Of a DNA stretch of 64,000 nucleotides, positions 11,124 to 20,912 are shown piece by piece (position 1 is the stretch's first letter; each line of letters starts with the position of its first letter). Source of the stretch: Primulina eburnea. Its lineage: Eukaryota; Streptophyta; Magnoliopsida; Lamiales; Gesneriaceae. The stretch spans positions 19,639,071 to 19,703,070 of the forward strand of contig NC_133104.1 in the NCBI RefSeq assembly GCF_022965805.1, read 5' to 3'. The position numbers were made by a program, and so were the translations under genes. Under the pieces are notes generated by a model. The model made no database searches. It was given only the letters and a program-made list of their open reading frames with translations, and was not told the origin of the DNA.

Positions 11124-12875
11124 CTAAGGCGAAGAACTCGGACGAATGAAACCCTTATCTAGAAGATCCTGCAACTGCGTCTTCAACTCTTTCATCTCGG
11201 TAGGAGCCATCCTATACGGAGCCTTAGAAATAGGAACCGTACCTGGAGCAAGATCAATAACAAACTCTACATCTCTATCCGGCGGCAAACCCGGAACATC
11301 ATCCTCAAACACATCCGCAAACTCCCTCACCACATCAATATCATCAATATTCAACTTAATCAGTCTATCCATATCCACAACAGATGCTAGAAAAACATCA
11401 CAACCTCTACACAATAGCCTCTCAGCATCAAGACACGAAATAAAAGGAAGGACCAGCGAAGTACCTGAGCTGGCGAGAACTCCTCCCTGGTCAACATCTG
11501 CAAAAGTCACCGTCTTAGCAACGCAATCAATAACAGCACGATAGGTCGACAGCCAATCCATGCCAAGAATAACATCAAAGGCAACCATCGGGATCACAAT
11601 CAAATCAGCAAAGACCTCTCGATCAACAAAACGAACGGGGCACGCATACACTATGGAAGTCGGGCACAAAACATCTCCCGAAGGCAAAACAACACTAAGC
11701 TGAAGGGGAATAACAGAAGGAACTATACCCAAAGATCTCAAAAACAATTCAGACATAAAAGAATGAGTAGCACCAGTATCAATCAAAGTAGTAGCTACTC
11801 TGCCTGAAATCAAAATGGAACTAGAGATTACAGAAGAATTACGATTAATACCTTCCTTAGTCATCGAAAAGATACGACCCTGCACCTTCTCCTGGCTAGC
11901 TCCCCTAGGACAATCTCTGGAAATATGGCCTGGCATGCCACAACGATAACAAGAACGAGTGCCAAATCTACACTCTCCACGATGGGGTCTGCTACACTTG
12001 GGACACAAAGATCTCTCAGAATCAGACGGAGCAACTGGCACTGACGGTGGCCTAGGACTCTGATCCACCTTGCCCTTCCCCTTGAATCGATCTCTGCCAC
12101 GCTGACCTGAACTCTGGCCTCTTTGAACATTAGCCTGGTGCCTCGCCTGTCTCTCCCTGGCGATATCCTTCTCGTCCTGCTCTGCTAGCAACGCCTTGGA
12201 CACAATCTCCTTGAAAGTCACAGCCTTGGACATATTGATATCACGCCTGATCTCCGCTCTAAGGCCTCGAATGAAGTGAGCGCCTTTATCTTTATCACTG
12301 GTAGCAATGTACGGAGCAAAAAGGCAACCCTCCTCGAACTTGAGAATATACTCGTCCACATTCAAGCTCCCCTGACGAAGCTCCAAGAACTCTGTGACCT
12401 TCCTCGCTCGCAGTGCATCAGGAAAGTACTTGTCGTAGAAAAGCTCAGTAAACTCAGACCACTTCAAAGTAGAAACATCAATGCCAACCTTGGTCGCATT
12501 CCACCACAAACGTGCAGCTTTAACCAGCATGAAAACAGCACAACTGATACGGTCTCTGTCCTCATAGTGGAGATGATCAAAAATCGCCTCCAAAGCCTTG
12601 ACCCACTCTACTGCAGCTAAAGGATCGGAGCTGCCTGGAAACTCGGGTGGATCCATCCTCTTAAACGCAGAAAAGATAGCATCAGAACCAACTGCTACTG
12701 GAGCAACCTGCCCCCTACCTTGGTCTCTGCCCTGGCCTGCTCCTTGCAGTCTAAGCAACTGCTGGATCTGCTCACTGTGAACCTTAGCCTGCTCCTTCAG
12801 TAACTTGCCGAACTCGTCGACAACTCTCGAGGACGAACTATCCTCCCCCTCTGACGCCTTACGCTTAGGAGGCAT
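11124..12875 (-). CDS. gag-pol: G2 gag, protease and start of reverse transcriptase
   Basis: This 583-aa frame starts [12 protein letters not shown]. The N-terminal half is a retrotransposon Gag domain. Two zinc knuckles follow (C291-C294-H298-C302 and C309-C312-H317-C322). The aspartic protease motif [11 protein letters not shown] has its catalytic Asp at about residue 366. The frame ends at RPSSSP where one added T (about 11125) makes TAG. At the same place G1 reads straight through into [11 protein letters not shown]. The start is supported by a matching Met in G1 and by the PBS about 120 bases upstream. The break is inside the RT region, so it is damage and not a gag-pol recoding site. 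Confidence 0.93.
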   Translation of the reverse strand: MPPKRKASEGEDSSSSRVVDEFGKLLKEQAKVHSEQIQQLLRLQGAGQGRDQGRGQVAPVAVGSDAIFSAFKRMDPPEFPGSSDPLAAVEWVKALEAIFDHLHYEDRDRISCAVFMLVKAARLWWNATKVGIDVSTLKWSEFTELFYDKYFPDALRARKVTEFLELRQGSLNVDEYILKFEEGCLFAPYIATSDKDKGAHFIRGLRAEIRRDINMSKAVTFKEIVSKALLAEQDEKDIARERQARHQANVQRGQSSGQRGRDRFKGKGKVDQSPRPPSVPVAPSDSERSLCPKCSRPHRGECRFGTRSCYRCGMPGHISRDCPRGASQEKVQGRIFSMTKEGINRNSSVISSSILISGRVATTLIDTGATHSFMSELFLRSLGIVPSVIPLQLSVVLPSGDVLCPTSIVYACPVRFVDREVFADLIVIPMVAFDVILGMDWLSTYRAVIDCVAKTVTFADVDQGGVLASSGTSLVLPFISCLDAERLLCRGCDVFLASVVDMDRLIKLNIDDIDVVREFADVFEDDVPGLPPDRDVEFVIDLAPGTVPISKAPYRMAPTEMKELKTQLQDLLDKGFIRPSSSP

Positions 12876-12994
12876 CCTCTACTCTACAATGCTCACAAGA
12901 CACCAATCAATACATAACAATAGATAGATGCAAAGAAAACATACCCGGACAGTTGAAAGTAGACGAAGTCATATGCATTGGTCCGAAGAACACC
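12876..12994 (-). other. Short leader of G2
   Basis: About 119 bases between PBS and gag start, non-coding. Closely matched in G1 (25306-25420). Confidence 0.7.
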
Positions 12995-13006
12995 GCTCTG
13001 ATACCA
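12995..13006 (-). other. Primer-binding site of G2
   Basis: Element strand TGGTATCAGAGC (initiator-Met tRNA), separated from the LTR by a 5-base spacer (13007-13011). Confidence 0.92.
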
Positions 13007-13011
13007 CTAAA

Positions 13012-14595
13012 TGTGACACCCTGACCTCTTTTAAAATAAATACGCAGCGGAAATAAAATTTTCTCTTTAAAATATACGGAAGGAGTTTCAAAATACATTT
13101 CATCAAATATCTTTACAAAATAAATACATGATCATTTAAATGACATAACAAAAACAAAACATCATTCCTATGATCATGCCAAAATCCTCCTTCCAACGGT
13201 GTATGCATATGACCCCCGATCTACAGTCAACGTCCCGAGGCACCACTCTGATCTGCATCACATGAAAATAACTGAAATGAGAATAAATCTCAGCAAGTGG
13301 AACTCTTATATAACAATGAACAATAACTCTGTAAAACATCTCTTTGAAATCATAAATACCATCAACTCTGAACTATAAACTCTGAATATCAATAATATAG
13401 CAATAGCATAAAATATGATGGTATTTCTCTTTTGCTCTGGGGATTGATATCAATAGTATCTCTGCTCTGGGGTTGCTCGTATCCCAAATCGATATAAATA
13501 CCGATAACTCTGAGGGATATAAGCCTCTGGGCGATGATCATCTAATATTGCATGCAATCTCTGACTATGTATTTATCAATCCGAAAACATTTAAACTCTT
13601 CTCTGGTTTTAACAATCACTTTGAACTCTATATATCTCTTTGTATTCCCTTTAATCAATAATGAGACATACAATGCCTCCAATACATATAACAATACATA
13701 CTATGGATCAAATGAAAGGGAATAACACAATAAACTCTTTGAAACACATACATATAAAATCATGTGAGCAAAAGGAATGAATTTCCACTTACAAACCACA
13801 ACAAACACCTCAACTTAGCCCTTGATCACCACCTACAACAAATAATCCACAAATAACACCAATATCAACTAAATATCCAAGATTACAAGCTAAATAATCC
13901 ATAAATCCACATAAACAACCAACCTAAACAACTCTTAATTTACAACCTTAACAGAATCGCACCAAAAACTTACCCAAGCTTCCTAGCACCAAGGAGAACG
14001 TCGAACTCAAGTCGAAATTCCAAACAAACGCTTGAATCGAAGATAGGAAGTGAAAGAAATGATGAAAAACCCTAAAATGGAGAGAAAATGCGAAAATGAG
14101 AAGGAAAGAAAAAGGAAAAGTGATGGCCAACCACTCCAAAATCGACTAAATATCTCGCCCATACCTTCACCGCGGGTGCGCCAACACAAGGACCGCGGGT
14201 GCGCTGAGCTTTCGGCAGTCCACAAAAATCCTGAACCACAGACACCGCGGGTGCGGTACTGCAAGCACCGCGGGTGCGCTACACACCGCGGGAGCGGTCA
14301 CTGCATCACCGCGGGTGCGGTGATGCTACGGCCCTCCAACACAAAAACTGGAACAGTCGACCGCGGGTGCACTCCTTGCACTACCGCGGGTGCACTAAGG
14401 TCACGGCCAAGATCACCTCCAATGCAACTAAAATCGATCCGAAACTCTGAAACGAACAACCAACATCAACTAACACCTCAAGACAATAAAACTAACAATA
14501 CTATAGCCCAAAAATACAACTCTGAACATCTAATCAATTATCCCAAATAACAAACGAAACTTAAATCGTACCGTACACTGGGCTCGGCTATTACA
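13012..14595 (-). repeat. 5' LTR of G2
   Basis: 1584 bp, same ends as 6820-8403. The three differences I saw are near 13373, 14515 and 14537. The ORF at 14050-14550 is an artefact of the repeat array. Confidence 0.95.
14170..14397 (-). promoter_or_regulatory. U3 inverted-repeat array, G2 5' LTR
   Basis: Same eight-copy ACCGCACCCGCGGT array as in the 3' LTR, no difference seen. As this is the transcribing LTR, it is the copy that could act on G2 transcription. Confidence 0.65.
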
Positions 14596-14600
14596 ATCCC

Positions 14601-15588
14601 TATGTGCCATGGATATTTAATTGTAAATATTAGAATAGTGGAAGATCAAGATTGGAAGATGGTGGCCTTGGTGATTATGAAGATCGAAGACATGTAATAT
14701 TGGATGCTAATGTAATAATTTAGTTGCATTGCATCCCTTGCATTTACCCTAGGATTGGACCTAGGCCCGTGTTTGGCTCACACGGGCCATTAGTTTTGGG
14801 GCGATTGATCATCCTTGTACTGTTTTCTATTTATAATATATGCATGATATGTTATAAATAATGAGTATGTGCGTTATTATTATTATAATAACAAAAGTTG
14901 CATGAATCCGGCAAACATACGATCAAACATGGCGAGTTTTTAAAATAAAATTAATGATGAGACCTTTCAAAATTAAAAAACCCTCATTTTGAATAAGATT
15001 CAAAATTAATATCAAGTCCGAAAAGGGGAATTATAAATTTGTTTATAATTTCCTTGTCTTCCATCGACAATGGATGCATGATGAACGCTACTCGTACTCG
15101 GGGCTCGGCTCATATTATTGAGGGGGCCCTGGGTGCCGGAAAGCTGTGACATCCATTGACATTGTGATGTGAACTACGTGGAACTCCCATGATTTCGGCT
15201 CATATTATTGAGGGAACTCATGGCGACCGTCCATTAAGGTTCAACATCGATGGGTTAGGCTTGACACGTGAAGATGAACGACGTCATATTATTGGGTCCT
15301 AATCAAACGTGAGACAAAAGTTTACGTAGAGGGTTGCATTGTGATGCAATTGGAAACTACCTTTTAGGAATTGTGATTGGCTGATATTATTCGGGATCAC
15401 AATTCGCTAATTGGACCTTACGTACCTACTGAGGAAAGGAGTTTCCCGTTTTCACTAGAGGGTAGTGAAAGATGTCAAAACAGTGGGAGCAAATATTTAT
15501 GAAGTAAAAGTCCAAACTTCATATCTTACTAAATATTTAAAATAGTCATCAACATTTATCTGTTTTTACTTTTCAGTACAAATCGACA
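14601..15588 (+). other. C1 leader, part 2
   Basis: It continues the leader cut at 6819. No ORF of note. It carries the four TATTAT-loop hairpins at 15101-15405 and ends 5' of gag. The same region precedes gag in C3. Confidence 0.8.
15101..15405 (+). ncRNA. Four TATTAT-loop hairpins in copia leader (candidate packaging signal)
   Basis: Four stems share loop TATTAT: CTCA/TGAG closed by GGGC/GCCC (15101-15129); CTCA/TGAG closed by TTC/GAA and CCATGA/TCATGG (15187-15223); TCA/TGG plus GAC/GTC (about 15280-15298); and CTGA/TCGG closed by a perfect 10-bp stem GAATTGTGAT/ATCACAATTC (15368-15405). They are spaced about 85-95 bases. C3 keeps all four with changes that preserve pairing. Position between PBS and gag fits a genomic RNA packaging or dimerisation element; that role is inference. 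Confidence 0.55.
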
Positions 15589-16449
15589 ATGTCTTCGATG
15601 CGCAATCCGATATCTATAATACTCGACAAACACATATTAACTGGACCTAATTACCTCACTTGGCTAAGAAACCTGAAAATCGTCTTGAATTCGGAAAATG
15701 TAGCATATACACTGACTGAGTCGCCCCCTGTTGAGGCTCCGACTGACTGCAATCCTGAGGAATTGCAGGCTTACAAGGAATGGTGTGACCATGACTTGAT
15801 AGCCAGGTGTTATATGCTGACTTCTATGAATGATGAGCTGCAGAGGCGTTTTGAGGGTGCAAAGAGTGCTGCTGACATTCATTTGCACCTCAAGGAGCTC
15901 TTTGGAGAGCAAACGCGTCCTCTTAGGGATGCTACCGTCAAGGAGCTGATCACTTTGCGCATGCGAGATGGGGCCTCGGTCCATGAGCATGGCCTAAAGG
16001 TGATCGGGCTCGTGGACAAGCTCGTTGGCATGGATATGATCTTGCCTTCGGAGTTGACCACCGACGTGTTGCTGTTATCGCTGCCTAGCTCATTTGATCC
16101 TTTTGTGGTGAACTTCAACATGAACAAGATGGAACCGACCCTTGTGGAGTTGGTGAATATGCTTGTTACGTTTGAATCAACCATCAAGAAAGAGAAGTTG
16201 GTTCTTTATGTGGGTTCTTCATCTGGTACGAAGATTGATCCACATGGGAATGGAAAGAAGAGTTCTTTCCAACGTCCCAAGAAGAACGTGCCCTTGATGA
16301 GGCAATCTCCGAATCCCGTTGAGGCAGCCAGACCAGTTAAGGCTGACAAGACTGGTGATGTTTGTCATCACTGCAAGAAGCCTGGACATTGGAAGCGAAA
16401 TTGCAAGGAATATCTGGCCCAGAAGTGTTCTGGAAACGGTATGTTCTAA
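15589..16449 (+). CDS. gag: C1 Gag (copia)
   Basis: A 286-aa open frame beginning MSSMRNPISIILDKHI. It is the capsid-like Gag of a Ty1/copia element (UBN2-type region with LTGPNYLTWLRNLKIVL near the N-terminus, LHLKELFGEQ in the middle). It ends with one zinc knuckle, C259-C262-H267-C272 (CHHCKKPGHWKRNC). In related elements gag and pol share one frame; here a stop follows GMF and the same stop is present in C3. Gag is therefore intact while pol downstream is ruined, so this element can make particles' structural protein but not its own enzymes. Confidence 0.92.
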   Translation: MSSMRNPISIILDKHILTGPNYLTWLRNLKIVLNSENVAYTLTESPPVEAPTDCNPEELQAYKEWCDHDLIARCYMLTSMNDELQRRFEGAKSAADIHLHLKELFGEQTRPLRDATVKELITLRMRDGASVHEHGLKVIGLVDKLVGMDMILPSELTTDVLLLSLPSSFDPFVVNFNMNKMEPTLVELVNMLVTFESTIKKEKLVLYVGSSSGTKIDPHGNGKKSSFQRPKKNVPLMRQSPNPVEAARPVKADKTGDVCHHCKKPGHWKRNCKEYLAQKCSGNGMF

Positions 16450-18334
16450 ATTTAAGTAAACATTTCAATTAACTCTACTTCTTGGGTATTAGATACCTGT
16501 TGTGACTCACATCTCTGTAATGGGTTACAGGTGATGGGAAGAAGTAGGAAGCTTAAGGAAGGTGTGACCTTCTTTAGGATGGACAATGGAGCAAGAGTTG
16601 CTGCCAAGGCTATTAAGGATGTTACTTATTATTGAACGATAGTTTAAGTTCATTTTATGAGATGTTTTGTTTGTACCTAATTTTGTAAAAAACATTGTTT
16701 CCATTTCTATGCTGATAAAAATGGATATTCTTGTTTATTTTGCAAAGGTGTTTGCAACATTTACATGAATGAATGTTTGATTGGTACTGGTGAACTTGAA
16801 AACGATCTCTATAACTTAAAATTAAAAGATATTCCATTAAATGTCCATTCAAAGGCAGACACCATATGAGATATGGATGGGTAAGCCTCCCAAATATTCT
16901 CATCTTAGAATATGGGGAGCCCTGCTTATGTGAAGCAGGTAGTGGGAGATAAATTGGATAGTCGATCCATTTTATGCTACTTTGTGGGATATCCAAGGAA
17001 TTCAGTTGGATATTGCTTCTATCATCCCCAAGAAACAAAGGTGTTTGTTTCTAGGAACGCAACCTTTTTGGAAAAGAAATTTCTATTGGATAGAAAGGAC
17101 GAGATGATAGAACTCGAAGAGGTTCGAGAGACACCCACAGTTGTAGAACCCACACCCAATGAGCTAAGTGAGGAGACACAAGCTCCTAGAAGAACCGAGA
17201 GAGTCTCGAGACCACCTATGAGGTATGGTCTTCTTCTTGAAGAGGGCCATGATGAGCCTAATCTTGGATGTGATCCAAGGACCTTCAAAGAAGCGTTATC
17301 TGATGCCAATTCATCCAAGTGACTTGAAGCAATGGAATCTGAGTTGAATTCCATGCATTCGAACCAAGTGTAGGATCTTGTGGATCCACCTGTGGGAACT
17401 GTTCCCACAGGGACTTGGGGAGGATGGGAAGGTGTTGACCTTCAAGACGCGATTGGTGGCAAAAGGATATACTCAAAGACAAGGAGTTGACTTTGAGGAA
17501 ACCTTTTCCCCAGTCGCAATGTTCAAGTCCATAAGGATTTTGCTAGCCATAGCTGCATGGTATGACTATGAGATATGGCAGATGGATGTTAAGACAGCCT
17601 TTCTTAATAGGGATTTTAAGAAAGTGATTTACATGTCTCAACCTGAAGGGTTTACATCTGTCGGAAGTGAGCATATGGTATGCAAACTTCAGAGATCTAT
17701 TTGTGGTCTAAGAAGGCATCTAGGAGTTGGAATCTCAGATTCGAGAGTATAATCAAATAGTTTGATTTACTAAGAATCCTGAGGAACCCTATGTGTATAA
17801 GAGGGTCAGTGGGAGTGTTGTGACATTCCTGGTATTGTATGTTGATGACATTCTACTCATTGGGAATGATGTAGGAATGTTGCAATCAACTAAGATATGG
17901 TTAGCGAGTAAGTTCTCGATGAAGGACTTGGGTGAAGCATCTTTTGTATTGGGAATACAGATCTATTGAGATAGATCGAAAAGATGGCTTGATTTCACCC
18001 AGTCCACATACATTGATACCATCGTGAAGCGGTTCTCGATGGATGAGTCCATGAGAGGACATCTACCAATGTGTCATGGCGTGTCCCTATCCAAGTCTGT
18101 CTCCCAAGACTGATGCAGAGATAGTGGCGATGACACGAATTCCGTATGCTTCGGCAATTGGTAGCATCATGTATGGATGATATCTACACGTCTTGACGTG
18201 GCTTTCGCACTAAGTGTAGTGAGTAGATATCAATCGAACCCTGGTCTTTCACACTGGAAAGCTGTGAAAGACATCCTCAAGTAGTTGAGAAGGACCAATA
18301 AATTGTTCTTGGTCTATGGGGTGGAGAACTAAAA
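16450..18334 (+). pseudogene. pol: C1 degenerate protease, integrase remnant and reverse transcriptase
   Basis: Pieces of pol are readable in shifting frames. Protease: VLDTCCDSHLC near 16485-16520, where the catalytic DTG has become DTC. Next is part of the pre-integrase zinc region, ending near 16850. Then comes a jump straight to the integrase C-terminal side (PYEIWMGKPPKYSHL, about 16860-16905), so the DDE core is deleted. An integrase C-terminal frame is open at 16912-17322. RT pieces follow: an open frame at 17378-17752 with QMDVKTAFLN, then YVDDILL near 17838-17865, broken by stops and indels. C3 shares the deletion junction and several stops. Confidence 0.9.
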
Positions 18335-18820
18335 TTGGAAGGCTATACCGACTCTAGCTTCCAAAGCGATATCGATGACTCGAAGTCAACCTCTGGTTTT
18401 GTATTCATGCTCTATGGTGCTGCTGTCTCTTGGAAGAGTTCCAAGCGAGACAATATTACGGATTCCAGCACAGAGGCCGAATACATTGCTGCATCAGATG
18501 CAGCAAGGGAGGGTGTTTGGATAAGGAATTTCGTCCAAGAGTTGGGCGTCATTCCTAATGGAGTCGCTCCTGTCCCGGTGTTGTGTGACAACACGGGAGC
18601 TATAAGTCAAGCAAAGGAGCCTAGGTCTCATCAGAAATCCAAACGAGTATTGAGAAAGTACCACATCCTCGGAGAGATTGTGGAAAGAGGAGAAGTGTCT
18701 TTTGACAAAGTCGGCTCCGCCGATAATGTTGTTGATCCACTAGCTAAGCCTTTACCCGGACCATTATTCGACAAGCATCGCGAATCAATGTGTTTGATGC
18801 ATATGGGTAGTTGGCTCTAG
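18335..18820 (+). pseudogene. pol: C1 RNase H domain, open but detached
   Basis: 161 codons open, starting [21 protein letters not shown] and including [21 protein letters not shown] and [14 protein letters not shown], the C-terminal RNase H of copia pol. The Met is not a true start; upstream RT is frameshifted. The stop lies just before the polypurine tract, the normal end of a copia pol gene. Confidence 0.88.
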
Positions 18821-18821
18821 T

Positions 18822-18834
18822 GCAAGTGGGAGAT
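18822..18834 (+). other. Polypurine tract of C1
   Basis: GCAAGTGGGAGAT, directly before the 3' LTR TGTTAG; the typical copia tract. Confidence 0.85.
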
Positions 18835-20912
18835 TGTTAGAGTAGGTGCCCGTCGAGCCAAGTGTTGGCCGAGTGTTCACAATGAAACTCTATGTATAAG
18901 CAATCTTTATTTTAATAATATTTGAAATTATTATTTTGGCAAATCTTTATCTGTATACCCATGCTAGTTGCATAGATAAAGCCCTTGAATATACAAATAG
19001 TAGAAAGAATATGAGATGCTCATATGATGAGTATCATGAAACTCATATTTGTAATACTGTATATTCTAAACGGTTCCTAGTCGATTCAGCCGCCAATAAG
19101 AAGGATATAGGCCGCTCGAGTTAGAGACTAGTATCTGCGATGTGAGTACCATGTTTCATTGGTAGGGGACATTGTGATGTCCGAACATGCAGATAGGTGC
19201 TCCTTGTAGAGTGCACTGAACAACCCTCCATAAAAGGACTTTCCAAGTGGTTCTCACTTATCGAGAGGAATAGTCCTGGTTTATGGTTGTACAGAATTAG
19301 TCCTTATGACCCGGGACAACATTGAGACTCTATGTGCTAGAATTACACTTTGACTTGTTTACCGACTCTCATGGGGTCATCAGGTGGCAAGGTTGGGTGT
19401 TTTGTCGAAACACATAGGAGTCGATGCATTGTAGCCGGGGATTCACCGCTTACCTACGGGTATGGATATCCAATGTGTTTTTCATGTATGTGTGGGTTGA
19501 AATCTCTGATCAGAGTATGGTGGTAATTATGAAAGGGGTTTCATAGATTACACCATCGATGCAACCACAACATGACACATAGTATCGATTCATTGACAAC
19601 TCTCGATAGACCAATAGTTGTCGAATCGGTCGGGATATATGAGTTGAAGGGACCGTACTGTACGCTAACCATAATTGAATGGTTCTTGCAGGCACTATCA
19701 TGTGATACCTAGGGAATCACGTAAGCGATGCTGCTAGGCGTTTAACGTGATTGGTTGGGTACTATCAGACTTGAGTTCTGACGTTCTTACTATCAAGGAG
19801 TTGATAAGTAAGAATGGAGCAATTGGGGTATGCTCGAATAAGGACATGTTTAGTCCGAATCACATAGAGATGTGAACCCACGGCTAGTTGTATCAATGAA
19901 CCATTGAGGGCCACACAAGTACTTGCTTTGTAAATCCCGATGAGAAGTAAAATAGTTCAATGTGTTGAACGGCTTATAAATGTGTTTATAAGCGTTAAGA
20001 AAAATAGAAGTATGACTTCTAAGAGAGAAATATAAAATTTAATTTATGGAAGTGTTCCTAAGATTAAAATTTGGTCAAGTGAATAATGTATTTGAAAATT
20101 GTGATTTTCATAAACATTATTACGGACTAAATTAAATTAATTCAAGTGTTGAATTAATTAAACACTAGTAGACCTAGTAGAGTCTAAATAATTAAATTAA
20201 TTCAAGTGTTGAATTAATTAAATAATATTGAGTCTTGTAGAACTCAATTAAAATAATTATTTAACTAGTGGGACTTGAGTAAAATCAAGTAATATTTAAT
20301 TAATCTCAAATGTGTTGGAGATAATTAAAATTTAGTCTATGGTTTTTTAATGTGTTAAAAAACCATATTATATGCATGTCATTCTAGGGTTTGCATGCTT
20401 TGGGGAGGTGAAGGGTTGGAGACTAGGCATGCAACTTTTGTTGCTTTTGAGAGTTACTTTTCTCACAACCTAGACTCAACTTCTCTCCTCATTCTTGTCT
20501 CTCAACTTGGCCGAAATTCCTCTCTAGTTTTCTCTCAAAAAAAAATTTCTTCTTGTTTTGTTCTTCAATTTGTTGGAGAACAAAAATTTCTCTTTGAAAA
20601 TCCCTCAAGTTTTTCTAGTGCAAAACTTGAGGGGATTTACATAGCTAAGTGGTGGGCCTAATTCTTGAAGAGGAAGAGGGTGTGCTTGTAGATTTGTCTA
20701 CCAAAGAAGAGCTAAAGTATTCATACTTTAGTTGGAGCCATTACATCAACCTCAAGAGGTTGATATGTAATCTTTCTTAAACATCCTATGCATGGTGTTT
20801 TTGTTTTGAAATGTAAATATTGCACTTAAACTTGGTGGCCGAAAATTCTAGAAGAAAATAAAAATTTTTGACTTCCGTTGCGCTTCCGGCCACCGTAACC
20901 GGTCCGCTTTCA
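18835..20912 (+). repeat. 3' LTR of C1
   Basis: 2078 bp, same ends as the 5' LTR, about nine single-base differences. After it G1 pol resumes at 20913 following the TCTCT duplication. Confidence 0.95.

Larger units (their letters stand above)
6820..14595 (-). mobile_element. G2: full-length Ty3/gypsy chromovirus (Gyp-A), nested in C1 leader
   Basis: This minus-strand element of 7776 bp has LTRs 6820-8403 and 13012-14595, both 1584 bp, differing at only about three positions by eye. The target duplication is ATCCC at 6815-6819 and 14596-14600. PBS, gag, protease, reverse transcriptase, RNase H, integrase, chromodomain-like tail and polypurine tract are all present. One extra base near 11124 breaks the long reading frame; no other break was seen. 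It is a very recent insertion. Confidence 0.96.
3963..20912 (+). mobile_element. C1: Ty1/copia element (Cop-A), defective pol, contains G2
   Basis: It has 5' LTR 3963-6040, PBS 6043-6054, a long leader interrupted by G2, gag 15589-16449, degenerate pol to 18820, and 3' LTR 18835-20912. Both LTRs are 2078 bp and differ at about nine positions by eye. The 5-bp duplication TCTCT lies at 3958-3962 and 20913-20917, and the empty site is visible in G2 near 8466-8480. Without G2 the element is about 9.2 kb. The integrase catalytic core is missing, so it cannot be autonomous. Confidence 0.95.

Noticed and set aside
11083..11127. Programmed frameshift between gag and pol in G2
   Set aside because: The break is inside RT, not at a gag-pol border, and the homologous G1 sequence is in one frame there.
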